Assembly (NCBI RefSeq): GCF_010723735.1 | Contig: NZ_BLLB01000001.1 | Location: 62,001-126,000 of the forward strand | DNA length: 64,000 nucleotides | From: Mycolicibacterium hippocampi | GTDB taxonomy: Bacteria; Actinomycetota; Actinomycetes; Mycobacteriales; Mycobacteriaceae | Direction: 5' to 3' | Shown here: in pieces, positions 9,552 to 18,157 of the stretch | Layout: every line of letters starts with the position of its first letter | How positions within the stretch are numbered: position 1 is the first letter of the stretch | Position numbers and translations under genes: made by a program | The notes under the pieces: model-generated | Seen by the model: only the letters and a program-made list of their open reading frames with translations | Told to the model about the DNA's origin: nothing | The model's database searches: none

Positions 9552-9572
9552 ATACTAAGAAACTACGTAGTT
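9552..9572. promoter_or_regulatory. BlaI-type operator 4
   Basis: ATAC-N7-CTACGTAGTT in the divergent promoter region between the repressor gene (minus) and the NlpC/P60 gene (plus). Confidence 0.75.
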
Positions 9573-9663
9573 ACAGCGCTCATAGGCCGTTGCACATGAC
9601 ACCTCGGCGCACTGCCCCGTCCGACTCGCGGCCACCCGGCAGCCGCCCCACTCAGGAGAATTG

Positions 9664-11073
9664 ATGCGGCGCCTCACTTCACTTCTCACCACCGGGGTGA
9701 TTTTTGCGGTGCTGGTGCTTCACACCTCCGGCATCGCAATGGCCGGCCACGGAAGCGAACCTGATGGTGACAGCGAAACGGTCGCAGGACTTGTCGCCGC
9801 CGTCGCCGAAGCCAACCAGCAAGTCGCCGATATCGGCGCGGACATCCAACACCAGCAGGAGAGCGTCAATCGGGCCCTGGTTGAGCTTGCCACCGCCCGC
9901 GAGGCGGTCACCGAGGCGCACCGCACACTCGCCGACAGCGAGAAAGCACTCGCCGACAGCCAAACCGCCATCGACGCCACGCAGCAGCGTTTCGACGAGT
10001 TCGCCGCCTCGACCTACATGAACGGTCCCTCCCGCTCACTGCCGCTGGCAAGCAGCCCTGAAGACATCCTCTCGGCAGCCTCGACGCAGCAGACCCATCT
10101 CCTTGCCTTCGGAAGGGTCAAAGACGATCTCCGCCGAAGCCAGACCGAACGCGCCAACCGACTCTCAGCCGCCAAGCAAGCCCGCCTGGACGCCGACGCC
10201 GCAGCGGCCGAAGCGCAACGGCGACAGGACGCCGCAGTCACCGAACTCGTTGCCGCGCAACGCGCATTCACCGATCAACAGTCCGACCTCACCCGGTTGG
10301 CCGCCGAACGCGACTCCGCACAAACCCGACTGACTACTGCCCGACCGGTAGCAGCTACCGCACACCAGCCCACGGCCGCGCAACCCGGCGCCGCAGTGCC
10401 GCCGAGCGGCCAATGGGACCGCTCCAGTCCGGCACCGGCCGACAGCTCGCGCGCCGGCCAGTGGGACACCACGCTGCCGATGGTGCCCAGCGCCAATGTG
10501 GCCGGCGACCCGATAGCCATCATCAACGCCGTCCTCAAAATCATGGCGACCTCGCTGCAACTCACCGCCGACATGGGCCGAAACTTCCTCGTCAAACTCG
10601 GCATCCTCTCCCCCGCGACCGCCGCCGCAGATCCCGGCATCACCAACGGACGCATTCCCCGCCTGTACGGCCGTCAAGCCTCTGAATTCGTGATCCGACG
10701 AGCCATGTCGCAACTCGGCGTTCCCTACTCCTGGGGCGGCGGCAACGCCAACGGGCCCTCTCGGGGAATCGATCAGGGAGCCAACACCGTCGGCTTCGAC
10801 TGCTCTGGCCTCATGCTCTACGCCTTCGCAGGCGTGGGCATCAAACTCGACCACTACTCCGGGTCTCAGTACAACGCCGGCCGCAAAGTGCCGTCATCGC
10901 AGATGCAGCGCGGCGATCTCATCTTCTACGGCCCCAACGCCAGCCAGCACGAAGCCATGTACCTCGGCGACGGCATGATGCTCGAAGCCCCCTACACCGG
11001 GTCAGTAGTCAAAATCTCACCCGTACGCAGCTCCGGGATGACGCCCTACGTCACGCGCTTGATCGAATACTGA
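9664..11073 (+). CDS. RipA-like NlpC/P60 endopeptidase with coiled coil
   Basis: A secreted peptidoglycan endopeptidase of about 469 residues. The signal peptide (MRRLTSLLTTGVIFAVLVL) is followed by a long alpha-helical coiled coil (about 30-220, rich in Ala, Glu and Gln), as in mycobacterial RipA and PcsB-like proteins. There the coil folds over or docks the catalytic domain. A Pro-rich linker and a conserved block (MGRNFLVKLGILSPA) precede the NlpC/P60 domain with GFDCSGLMLYAFAG and QHEAMYLGDG. The ATG at 9664 has AGGAGA at 9653; a TTG at 9661 is less likely. It is divergent from the BlaI/M56 pair and shares its operator. The last 200 residues are paralogous to the protein at 6049-6819. Confidence 0.9.
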   Translation: MRRLTSLLTTGVIFAVLVLHTSGIAMAGHGSEPDGDSETVAGLVAAVAEANQQVADIGADIQHQQESVNRALVELATAREAVTEAHRTLADSEKALADSQTAIDATQQRFDEFAASTYMNGPSRSLPLASSPEDILSAASTQQTHLLAFGRVKDDLRRSQTERANRLSAAKQARLDADAAAAEAQRRQDAAVTELVAAQRAFTDQQSDLTRLAAERDSAQTRLTTARPVAATAHQPTAAQPGAAVPPSGQWDRSSPAPADSSRAGQWDTTLPMVPSANVAGDPIAIINAVLKIMATSLQLTADMGRNFLVKLGILSPATAAADPGITNGRIPRLYGRQASEFVIRRAMSQLGVPYSWGGGNANGPSRGIDQGANTVGFDCSGLMLYAFAGVGIKLDHYSGSQYNAGRKVPSSQMQRGDLIFYGPNASQHEAMYLGDGMMLEAPYTGSVVKISPVRSSGMTPYVTRLIEY

Positions 11074-11114
11074 CACCTCGCGGCGAGCGCTACCTCGGCC
11101 GCGTCGCAGACCAG

Positions 11115-11315
11115 TCAGTCCGCTCCGGTGTGGCCGCTGCGAACAGGCTCCTCCAGTACCTCACGCCGCCCGCTGCGGCACGGCCGCCCAGAAGCGTGAA
11201 ACAGGGCCGTCGCGCCCGCGATGGCGGCGGCCCACAGCACGACAATGACGGCGCACAGGATCAGCCACGTTTGCCATCCGAGACTGTTCGGGCAGACGTC
11301 CATCAGCAAGCGCAT
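11115..11315 (-). CDS. Small single-pass membrane protein
   Basis: A 66-residue protein starting at an ATG with GGAGGAGG eight bases upstream. One membrane span (WLILCAVIVVLWAAAIAGATALF) is followed by a basic cytoplasmic tail. It resembles the small protein at 17802-18029 (Trp-rich start, one span) and occupies the same place relative to a response regulator reading the other way. It therefore belongs to the remnant of a duplicated copper-response locus. Function unknown. Confidence 0.55.
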   Translation of the reverse strand: MRLLMDVCPNSLGWQTWLILCAVIVVLWAAAIAGATALFHASGRPCRSGRREVLEEPVRSGHTGAD

Positions 11316-11376
11316 GTCAGGCCCTCCTCCACAGTGAGCATCCCCCAGCCGCAGGACGCAATCGGTATGAGTCTCG

Positions 11377-11395
11377 TAAAGATCTGCTGAAGATC
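11377..11395 (+). promoter_or_regulatory. Direct-repeat response-regulator site A
   Basis: TAAAGATCTGC then TGAAGATC: two (A/G)AAGAT half-sites 11 bases apart. It lies between the small membrane gene and the broken response-regulator fragment, the same position as site C at 18093. Confidence 0.6.
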
Positions 11396-11452
11396 GCTCC
11401 GCTCCGGCAGTCGTGCGCCGCCGCGGCCGCGTCAGCGGGCACGGTATGAGAC

Positions 11453-11595
11453 ATGGGGCACCACCCGGGTACATCACCTGAGCAGGCGAAGGGATACCGC
11501 GTCCTGGTCGTCTGACGACGAACTTCCCCTGGCCGAAGTGGTGGCCAGCTATTTAGAACGCGAGCAGTTCGAGGCGGTCGTGGCCGGCGTCGATG
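11453..11595 (+). pseudogene. Truncated response regulator, N-terminal remnant
   Basis: From an ATG at 11453 the frame reads through KGYRVLVV and stops; one extra base (GTCTGACGAC for GTCGACGAC) breaks it. The next frame gives DDELPLAEVVASYLEREQFE. This aligns with VVDDEVPLAEVVASYLRREQFD at the start of the regulator at 18158-18898. After about 11590 similarity ends and the sequence becomes the reversed N-terminus of a DUF305 gene. Only the first strand and helix of the receiver remain. It cannot be functional. Confidence 0.75.
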
Positions 11596-11741
11596 GTCAC
11601 ATCAGCGTCGTTGTGGGCCGCGTCGCTGCTCGCAGCGCTCGGCGATGACTGAGAGTCTGTTGTCGCATTCGAACAGGCAGTGATGAACAGGGCCGACGCC
11701 GCCAACGCCGCAAACCCAGTTCCACATCGCTTGTGCTGCAT
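11590..11741 (-). pseudogene. Truncated DUF305 lipoprotein, N-terminal remnant
   Basis: The frame begins MQHKRCGTGFAALAASALF with a lipobox ending ITAC, then a Ser-rich linker and AAHNDADVT. The intact DUF305 lipoprotein at 20102-20815 has the same plan (VGACSNTSTM..., then EAHNQADAMFTQHM). Just after AHNDADV the similarity stops and the reading runs into the broken response regulator on the other strand. The DUF305 core with its metal-binding His and Met residues is missing. Confidence 0.7.
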
Positions 11742-11846
11742 CGCGCATCCTTGTCCATACAACTTCGTGACACCAGGCCACGCGGGAGGCGCTCTCGCCG
11801 CCTCGGTCCAGCCTCAAGATTCCGAGTATGGGTCGGTTCGTGTCCC

Positions 11847-11868
11847 GATGAAGACTTGATGAAGAATC
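11847..11868 (+). promoter_or_regulatory. Direct-repeat response-regulator site B
   Basis: GATGAAGA-CTT-GATGAAGA, an 11-base direct repeat upstream of the DUF305 remnant. It matches site D in front of the intact DUF305 gene. Confidence 0.65.
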
Positions 11869-11942
11869 CTCACTGTCCTGTCGGTACGCGCAGCCCTGCC
11901 CAGGGCGTCATACCAGCGTCGCGCCGTTGCCCTGTGCCGCCC

Positions 11943-11965
11943 ATCTACTATTGCACTACGTAGAT
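11943..11965 (+). promoter_or_regulatory. BlaI-type operator 5
   Basis: ATCTAC-TATTGCA-CTACGTAGAT immediately before the F510_1955-type lipoprotein frame. Confidence 0.75.
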
Positions 11966-11987
11966 AGTCCGCGACCGGAAGGTTTCA

Positions 11988-12609
11988 CCGTTCAGCTCCG
12001 CAGATTCGTTGCCGCAATTCTGACCGGAGCCCTCGTCGCGGCGTGTTCGTCGAACGCCCCCGACAGTGCGCCGCCCGCGATAGTGCCGGGCATGGTGCAC
12101 ATCCACGGTCTCGGCATCAACCCGTCCGACGAAACCCTCTATGTAGCTACTCATTACGGGCCTCTACACAGTAGAGCCCCATCGGGCGCCACAACGAGTC
12201 GGCGGTCTCGCCCAGGACTTCATGGGCTTCACCATCGCCGGGCCTGACGAATTCTTGGCCAGCGGTCACCCTGATCCGGCACCGTCAACAACTGCCACAC
12301 CTGGGCCTGATCAAGAGCAGCGACGCCGGCCAATCCTGGGAATCCCTGTCGCTGCACGGCAGCGCCGATTTTCACGCACTCGAGTACCGCCACAGCCGGG
12401 TCTACGGTCACGACAGCCAGTCGGGCGCTGTGGTGGTCAGCCTCGATGAGCAGTCCTGGCAGCGGCGAGCAGAAATCCCCGCCTCTGACCTAGCAGTATC
12501 ACCCGCGGACGCCGACGAGATCCTCGCGACCACACGCCAAGGGCTCCTCCGAAGCACAGACGGCGCAATGACGTTCGACGCAGTCAGTGGTGCCCGGTTA
12601 TGCAGCTGA
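11988..12609 (+). pseudogene. F510_1955-type lipoprotein (beta-propeller-like), two frameshifts
   Basis: A lipoprotein signal (LRRFVAAILTGALVAACSSN) leads into MVHIHGLGINPSDETLYVATHYG. The frame then shifts near 12158 to LYTVEPHRAPQRVGGLAQDF. It shifts again near 12290 to HLGLIKSSDAGQSWESL, HALEYRHSRVYGHDSQSG and ends LLRSTDGAMTFDAV. This is the pattern of the F510_1955 family, a sialidase/YCF48-like propeller seen next to copper genes. No ATG or GTG is found between the operator and the signal peptide, so the true start is unclear. Repaired length is about 205 residues, short for the family. Two indels suggest decay or poor sequence. Confidence 0.65.
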
Positions 12610-12642
12610 GGTATCCGTCGCACTTCTGGTGACGTTGGCCCC

Positions 12643-12697
12643 TTGACAGATTGATACCCCATAGGGGTATATTGCTTCTTATACCCCTATGGGGTAC
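12643..12697 (+). promoter_or_regulatory. csoR promoter with two CsoR operators
   Basis: A TTGACA at 12643-12648 with a TATATT-like region near 12668. The first operator, ATACCCC-ATA-GGGGTAT (12654-12670), fills the spacer. A second, ATACCCC-TAT-GGGGTAC (12681-12697), lies downstream. GTATACCCC-type dyads are the known binding site of copper-sensing CsoR proteins. Control of csoR and the following copper genes is therefore expected. Confidence 0.9.
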
Positions 12698-12712
12698 CAC
12701 CGAGGAGGAGTC

Positions 12713-13006
12713 ATGGAAGCGGCGACACCCGGGTATGCAGCCTCGAAGGACGCACATCTCAAGCGACTGCGCAGAATTGAGGGGCAGGTCCGCGGCCTTG
12801 CACGCATGGTCGACGAGGACGCCTACTGCATTGACGTGCTCACCCAGATATCGGCGGCAACCAAAGCGTTGGAGTCGGTGGCGTTGTCGCTTCTCGACGA
12901 ACATCTGTCCCATTGCGTCCGTGACGCAGTCCACCAGGGCGGCGACATCGCCGAGCAGAAGATCGATGAAGCCTCGGCAGCAATCGCGCGTCTCGTCCGT
13001 TCCTGA
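12713..13006 (+). CDS. csoR: Copper-sensing repressor CsoR
   Basis: A 97-residue all-helical repressor that leaves DNA when it binds Cu(I). The start at 12713 has GAGGAGGAG just upstream; a longer frame from 12689 would overlap the operator. The ligands Cys-His-Cys of the family are visible in DAYCIDVLTQ and LDEHLSHCV, and RRIEGQVRGL is the family's first helix. It is first in an operon-like series with the metallochaperone (13160) and ATPase (13441), as in the M. tuberculosis csoR-ctpV region. Two operators in its promoter indicate autoregulation. Confidence 0.96.
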   Translation: MEAATPGYAASKDAHLKRLRRIEGQVRGLARMVDEDAYCIDVLTQISAATKALESVALSLLDEHLSHCVRDAVHQGGDIAEQKIDEASAAIARLVRS

Positions 13007-13159
13007 GCACACATCCGAAACCGCCCATCCCGCAAGCGAAAGTGGCCAGAAATGACCCGACAGCTCACCACCACCCTGCCCCTGGTCCCGTCCACCTCCT
13101 CGGGCTGCAGTTGCTGCGCACCGAGGTCACACCCACCAGCATCGGTCAAGGAGAACGCC

Positions 13160-13402
13160 ATGAGCACGACCACAACCACCAAGTCCTACGCCGTGACCGG
13201 CATGACCTGCAGCCATTGCGTCGCCGCGGTGAGCGCAGAACTCGGCGCACTCGCCGGTGTCACCGACGTTCATGTCGATCTGGTTACCGGAGGCATCTCC
13301 ACCGTGACGGTTTCCAGCGACACACCACTGACCACGGAGCAGATCACCTCCGCACTCGATGAGGCCGGCGACTACCGCCTATCCACCGATCAACCTCGCT
13401 AG
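13160..13402 (+). CDS. CopZ-like heavy-metal-associated domain protein
   Basis: An 80-residue HMA-domain metallochaperone with the Cu(I) motif [11 protein letters not shown], expected to pass copper to the adjacent ATPase. The ATG at 13160 has AAGGAGA at 13148-13154. The same frame is open from an ATG at 13052 and would add 36 residues containing GCSCC. That extension may be a leader or an alternative N-terminus with a second cysteine cluster. It sits 38 bases before the ATPase, within the csoR operon. Confidence 0.9.
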   Translation: MSTTTTTKSYAVTGMTCSHCVAAVSAELGALAGVTDVHVDLVTGGISTVTVSSDTPLTTEQITSALDEAGDYRLSTDQPR

Positions 13403-13440
13403 CGCTCGACTTCGCGCGAACCCGAACCAAAGGACAGAGC

Positions 13441-15789
13441 ATGAGCCTGCCGAATCACGTCGTCGGTGTCGATCAACCCCACAGCATCGAGCTGTCGATC
13501 GGCGGGATGACCTGTGCATCGTGTGCAGCCCGGATCGAAAAGAAACTGAACAGGATCGATGGGGTCGAGGCCAGCGTCAACTATGCGACCGAAAAGGCCA
13601 AGGTGGCCTACCCCAACTCCGTCGATCCAGCAGTGTTGATCGCCGCGGTGGAAGCGACCGGCTACACCGCAACCGCCCCCGCCGCGCCGAACGACGCGGC
13701 CCCGACCGATTCCGGCCCGGACGCAGGCGAAGCCGACTCCTTGCGGAGCCGATTGCTGATCTCCCTGATTCTGACGGTGCCCGTGATCGCGATGTCGATG
13801 ATCCCCGCACTGCAATTCACCAACTGGCAATGGCTCGCGCTGACCTTGGCGTCTCCCGTCGTGGTGTGGGGTGCATTGCCATTCCACCGCGCAGCCTGGG
13901 CCAACGCCCGCCACCGCGCCGCCACGATGGACACCCTGATCTCACTGGGCGTCGGTGCGGCGTACCTGTGGTCACTGTGGGCGCTGTTCATCGGACACGC
14001 CGGCATGCCGGGGATGAGGATGGCCTTCAGTCTGCTACCCGACGCGGGTTCCGAGACCGAGCACATCTACCTCGAAGTCGCCGCCGCGGTGACGGTGTTC
14101 ATTCTGGCCGGCCGCTACTTCGAGGCGCGCGCCAAGACACGATCCGGTGCCGCGCTGCGGGCCCTGCTCGACATGGGCGCCAAAGACGTCGCCGTCGTGC
14201 GCAACGGTACCGAAATCCGCATTCCAACAGCAGAACTTAGCGTCGGAGACGTATTCGTGGTGCGACCGGGTGAGAAGATCGCCACCGACGGGGTCGTGAC
14301 CGACGGCTCGTCGGCAGTCGACGCATCGATGCTCACCGGGGAATCCGTGCCCGTCGAGGTCCGTCCCGGCGACCACGTCACCGGTGCCACCGTCAACGCC
14401 GGTGGGCGACTGCTCGTCCGCGCCAGCCGAATCGGCGCCGACACCCAACTCGCGCAGATGGCGCGCCTGGTCGAAGACGCCCAGAACGGCAAGGCATCAG
14501 TACAGCGCCTGGCCGACCGGGTCTCGGCGGTCTTCGTACCCATCGTCCTGGCGCTGTCGGTCGCAACGCTGGCGGCCTGGCTGCTCACCGGCCATTCAGC
14601 GACAGTCGCATTCACCGCGGCAGTCGCTGTCCTGATCATCGCCTGCCCCTGCGCGCTCGGCCTGGCCACCCCCACCGCCCTCATGGTCGGCACCGGCCGC
14701 GGCGCCCAACTGGGCATCCTGATCAAGGGACCGCAGGTGCTCGAGTCCACCCGCCGAGTCGACACCATCGTGCTCGACAAGACCGGAACCGTCACCACCG
14801 GCCGCATGAGTCTCGTGGGGGTGCATCCCGGCGCAGGCCAGAACTCCGATGAGCTCCTCGAGTTCGCCGGAGCCTTGGAGAGCGCGTCTCAACACCCCAT
14901 CGCGGAAGCGATCGCCGCCTCAGCAGCCGCCGGCGGCACGCTGCCAGCGGTCGAAGACTTCTCCAACCACAACGGCTACGGCGTCAGCGGCGTCGTCGCC
15001 GGCCATGCGGTCCTGGTTGGACGACTCAGCTGGCTTACCGACGACTGGTCGCTGACAGCCCCCGACGACCTCACCTCCGCCGCCGAACACGCTCAGTCCC
15101 AGGGCCACACCCCGGTATGGGTGGCCTGGGACGGGGCGGTGCGCGGCGTCATCGTCGTCGCCGACACGGTGAAGGGCACCTCCGCGGACGCCATCGGCCA
15201 GTTCCGCAAGCTCGGTCTGCGTCCGTTTCTGCTGACCGGCGACAATCGGCGCGCCGCCCTCGCCGTCGCCGCAGAGGTCGGCATCGACCCCGACGACGTG
15301 ATCGCCGAAGTCCTCCCTGCCGACAAAGTCGACACCATCAAAAGCCTGCAAGCGCAGGGGCGAACCGTCGCCATGGTCGGCGACGGCGTCAACGATGCCG
15401 CCGCACTGGTACAGGCCGATCTGGGCCTGGCGATGGGCACCGGATCCGACGTCGCCATCGAGGCATCCGACCTGACACTGGTACGTGGTGATCTGCGCGC
15501 AGCCGCCGACGCCATTCGATTGGCCCGGTCAACCCTGAGGACCATCAAGGGAAACCTGTTCTGGGCCTTCGCCTACAACGTCGCCGCACTTCCCTTAGCG
15601 GCACTGGGCCTACTCAATCCGCTGATCGCCGGCGCCGCAATGGCCTTCAGCTCGGTCTTCGTGGTCAGCAACAGCCTGCGGCTTCGCCGGTTCACCAGCA
15701 GCGCATCCCCTGGGCAGACGGAAGACGTCCACCTTGCGACAGTGCCGCCAGGGGGCGACGAGTACCGCAGTGCCCACACCGCACCATAA
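13441..15789 (+). CDS. Copper-exporting P1B-1 ATPase (CopA/CtpV type)
   Basis: A 782-residue membrane pump that expels Cu(I) using ATP. One N-terminal HMA domain has GMTCASCAA (Cys25, Cys28). The membrane metal site is [15 protein letters not shown] (about 401-415). The phosphorylated Asp is in DKTGTVT (Asp446), the ATP-binding HP motif is QHPIAEA, and the hinge is [10 protein letters not shown] (about 647). A Met-rich luminal loop (AGMPGMRM) lies between the first membrane segments. It is the third gene of the csoR operon. The length and all motifs are normal, and nothing suggests damage. Confidence 0.96.
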   Translation: MSLPNHVVGVDQPHSIELSIGGMTCASCAARIEKKLNRIDGVEASVNYATEKAKVAYPNSVDPAVLIAAVEATGYTATAPAAPNDAAPTDSGPDAGEADSLRSRLLISLILTVPVIAMSMIPALQFTNWQWLALTLASPVVVWGALPFHRAAWANARHRAATMDTLISLGVGAAYLWSLWALFIGHAGMPGMRMAFSLLPDAGSETEHIYLEVAAAVTVFILAGRYFEARAKTRSGAALRALLDMGAKDVAVVRNGTEIRIPTAELSVGDVFVVRPGEKIATDGVVTDGSSAVDASMLTGESVPVEVRPGDHVTGATVNAGGRLLVRASRIGADTQLAQMARLVEDAQNGKASVQRLADRVSAVFVPIVLALSVATLAAWLLTGHSATVAFTAAVAVLIIACPCALGLATPTALMVGTGRGAQLGILIKGPQVLESTRRVDTIVLDKTGTVTTGRMSLVGVHPGAGQNSDELLEFAGALESASQHPIAEAIAASAAAGGTLPAVEDFSNHNGYGVSGVVAGHAVLVGRLSWLTDDWSLTAPDDLTSAAEHAQSQGHTPVWVAWDGAVRGVIVVADTVKGTSADAIGQFRKLGLRPFLLTGDNRRAALAVAAEVGIDPDDVIAEVLPADKVDTIKSLQAQGRTVAMVGDGVNDAAALVQADLGLAMGTGSDVAIEASDLTLVRGDLRAAADAIRLARSTLRTIKGNLFWAFAYNVAALPLAALGLLNPLIAGAAMAFSSVFVVSNSLRLRRFTSSASPGQTEDVHLATVPPGGDEYRSAHTAP

Positions 15790-15823
15790 CCCCAGGCTGG
15801 GTACCTCACGCTTTAGCGAATAC

Positions 15824-15854
15824 GCCCGCGGCGCGGAACTCCCCCGCCGCGGGC
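15824..15854. terminator. Hairpin between convergent genes
   Basis: GCCCGCGGCG and CGCCGCGGGC are separated by 11 bases, between the ends of the ATPase gene (plus) and the SHOCT gene (minus). Likely a bidirectional terminator. Confidence 0.65.
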
Positions 15855-15870
15855 TTGGCGCTGGCGTCAG

Positions 15871-16125
15871 TTATCGGCGCACAGCCTCGCGCAGTATCGC
15901 CAATCGTTCGCGGTACTGCGTTTCGTCGATCTCGCCACTGGCGAATCTCGCCGCTAGCAGTTGTTCGGCTGTGGGCGCGTCACCGCGTGGCGCTTGTGAG
16001 CTGCCCGTGGTGTATCTGATCAGAGCGACGATACCGACGATGATCAAGCCCCAGAACAGCACCATCCCGACGCCCATCCCCGCGTATCCCCACCAACCCA
16101 TGTCGTGGTCGTACCAAAACATCAT
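15871..16125 (-). CDS. Small membrane protein with SHOCT domain
   Basis: 84 residues. The N-terminus is rich in Trp, Met, Asp and His (MMFWYDHDMGWWGYAGM), followed by one membrane span (VLFWGLIIVGIVALI). A C-terminal SHOCT motif follows (AEQLLAARFASGEIDETQYRERLAIL), a short helical oligomerisation element. Such proteins are common in actinobacterial copper clusters, but their role is not known. It ends against the copper ATPase gene and could be transcribed with, or independently of, the multicopper oxidase upstream region. Confidence 0.85.
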   Translation of the reverse strand: MMFWYDHDMGWWGYAGMGVGMVLFWGLIIVGIVALIRYTTGSSQAPRGDAPTAEQLLAARFASGEIDETQYRERLAILREAVRR

Positions 16126-16266
16126 GACCGTTCCTCCTCTTGATGTATCCGTGGCCGATTGGCCACAGTCTTACGGTTTGCGTCTCGTCCCGACAGAGTC
16201 AAGAGCACTGCGCTTCAAGGTCTTTGGGCCTCATTGCCGCTGACCGTCGAAGGGCGCGGCACCGGG

Positions 16267-17805
16267 CTAGGGCGAGTAGTTCAGGCTCGTCATCATGCCG
16301 GCTTCCTGGTGATAGGTGTTGTGGCAGTGCATCATCCAGACGCCCGGGTTGTCGGCGGCGAGCGCCACCGTCAGCTCCTGCATCGGCAGAACTATGACGG
16401 TGTCCTTGCGTGGGCCCGGAGTCCCGTCCGGCTTGATCACTTGAAAGGTGTGGCCGTGCAGGTGCATGGGATGCCACATCATGGTGGTATTGGTGAAGGT
16501 CAACGTCGCCTTCTGGCCTTGCCTTACAGTCAGTGGGACGGTGTCTTCGAACGGTCTGCCGTTGATCGTCCAGTCGTAGGACGCCATGGAACCGGAAAGC
16601 CGGGCCGACAGAGCGACATCGGCCCTGGTGACATCCAAGACCGCCTCGGGCGCGGCGGTGAACACGCCGACGGTGCCGACCCGGCGCTGCAGTTCGGGTG
16701 GCATGAACGTCGGATCGGGTGCGGCACCGGCGCCGGTGGACAGTAGGGCTCGCGCGAGCGCGTTCTTCCCTTCGGCCGAGGCGACGAAGGGGAACACGCC
16801 GTCACCGGTGGTGATGAGCACGTCATAGCGCTCACCCATGCCAATCAGCAGCGCGTCCACCTCGGTCGTCACCACAGGGAAACCGTCGGTATGGGTGACA
16901 GTCATCCGGTGCCCGGCCAGCGCGACCCGAAAAGCGGTATCGGATGCCGCGTTGACGATCCGCATCCTTATCCGCTGCCCAGGGCGAGCGGTGAAAGTGG
17001 TCGGTGCCGCCGCAATGCGACCGTTCGCCAGGTAGAAGGGGTAGCTGACGTCACCCGCGTCGCCCCCGAGAAGTGCGCTCGCGCCAACGCCTCCGACACC
17101 GGGAACCCCTGGCATTCCTGGTGTTCCGCTCATGCCGGGCATACCGGGCATGCCACCCGAGTGGCCGCCGGCTCCCGAGACGGGACGCAGCCCCTCGTAG
17201 AGCTGCCGCGGGCTGGAACCGATTCCGTCGGTCCAGTCATCGAGCACCACGATCCACTCGGCGTCGTAGCGTCCCGGCTCGGCCGGATCGTCGATGATGA
17301 CCGGCGCGTAGAGCCCGTAGTCGGCGTCGAGGCCGGTGTGCGGGTGCGCCCAGTAGGTACCGGGATGAGGCGCGGAAAACCGGTAGGTGAAGTTCGATGA
17401 CGGGTCGATGTTCGGGGTCGCCGGCGTTGCGCCATCCATGTCGTTGCGCAGCGCGATGCCATGCCAGTGCAGCGAAGACGGGTGGTCCAGACCGTTGGTG
17501 ACGCTGATCGCCAGTTCGTCGCCGACGTTGGCGCGGATCAACGGTCCGGGAACGCTGTTGTTGTACGCCAATGTGCGGGCGACGGGTCCGCCCAGGTCGA
17601 TGTCCGCCGGCCCAGGTGTCAACGCCGCGGTGACGGTGCGCCCGGTGTGGGGCCGCGCGGCTTCAGCGACCGCGATCGGATCCGTAGCCGGGTTGACATT
17701 TGTAGGCTTTCCGCACGCGGCCATGGCGGCGGTACTGGCGGCGAGGGTGGCCGCCAGGAACGTGCGTCGTGTCAATATCGTCGTGCCGACGCTCCCACCG
17801 TTCAT
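16267..17805 (-). CDS. Multicopper oxidase (CueO/MmcO type)
   Basis: Oxidises Cu(I) to the less toxic Cu(II) outside the membrane. The N-terminus has a Tat-type motif (TRRTFLAATLAAS) ending in a lipobox (MAAC). Copper ligands appear in the four expected motifs: SSLHWHGIAL, YWAHPHTG, HPMHLHGHTFQV and MHCHNTYHQEAGMM. A Met- and Gly-rich insert (about 230-255, repeats of GMPGMPGM) probably binds copper. The ATG at 17805 is preferred because it overlaps the stop of the upstream small membrane gene as ATGA. A TTG at 17838 would be the longer alternative. 512 residues, normal for the family. Confidence 0.95.
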   Translation of the reverse strand: MNGGSVGTTILTRRTFLAATLAASTAAMAACGKPTNVNPATDPIAVAEAARPHTGRTVTAALTPGPADIDLGGPVARTLAYNNSVPGPLIRANVGDELAISVTNGLDHPSSLHWHGIALRNDMDGATPATPNIDPSSNFTYRFSAPHPGTYWAHPHTGLDADYGLYAPVIIDDPAEPGRYDAEWIVVLDDWTDGIGSSPRQLYEGLRPVSGAGGHSGGMPGMPGMSGTPGMPGVPGVGGVGASALLGGDAGDVSYPFYLANGRIAAAPTTFTARPGQRIRMRIVNAASDTAFRVALAGHRMTVTHTDGFPVVTTEVDALLIGMGERYDVLITTGDGVFPFVASAEGKNALARALLSTGAGAAPDPTFMPPELQRRVGTVGVFTAAPEAVLDVTRADVALSARLSGSMASYDWTINGRPFEDTVPLTVRQGQKATLTFTNTTMMWHPMHLHGHTFQVIKPDGTPGPRKDTVIVLPMQELTVALAADNPGVWMMHCHNTYHQEAGMMTSLNYSP

Positions 17806-18029
17806 CGCCAATGCGGGGGTTTCGTCGTTGCGACGCAATCATCAATGGTGAGGCCGGGTACCTGTGCGTCGCGCTGAATTTCGATGTCCTCCCGACGCTG
17901 CGGTCTGTTCGCCCCGAGTAGCGCCGCCAGCGCGGCGATCACAGCTCCCCAAAACGCAAGGAGCATCACGATGGCCAGCAGGCAGCCGCCCCAAGCCCAG
18001 TGGGCGCCGGCTTCGTTCCACCACGTCAT
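17802..18029 (-). CDS. Small single-pass membrane protein upstream of the multicopper oxidase
   Basis: 75 residues with Trp-rich start (MTWWNEAGAHWAWGG), one membrane span (LLAIVMLLAFWGAVIAALAALLG) and a charged tail. The ATG at 18029 follows AAGGAGA by seven bases. The stop overlaps the oxidase start (ATGA), so the two are translationally coupled. A paralogue is at 11115-11315. Function unknown; the context suggests a copper-induced envelope protein. Confidence 0.75.
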   Translation of the reverse strand: MTWWNEAGAHWAWGGCLLAIVMLLAFWGAVIAALAALLGANRPQRREDIEIQRDAQVPGLTIDDCVATTKPPHWR

Positions 18030-18092
18030 CGGGTCGTCTCCTTCTTCGCATTCCACACTCATGCCGCCGAGTAGCGAATCGACGATGGTTTT

Positions 18093-18112
18093 ATGAAGAT
18101 TCACTCAAGACT
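18093..18112 (+). promoter_or_regulatory. Direct-repeat response-regulator site C
   Basis: ATGAAGATTCACTCAAGACT: two half-sites 11 bases apart between the divergent small membrane-oxidase operon and the response-regulator gene. It fits autoregulation plus control of the oxidase. Confidence 0.65.
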
Positions 18113-18157
18113 TGGGTCGCGGGTTCCTGAATCTTTTCGGGGCGGCACGATGAAGAC

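Noticed and set aside
12713..13006. Assigning the two GTATACCCC-type dyads to the BlaI or response-regulator systems
   Set aside because: They match the established CsoR operator and directly precede csoR; no similarity to the other two motifs.
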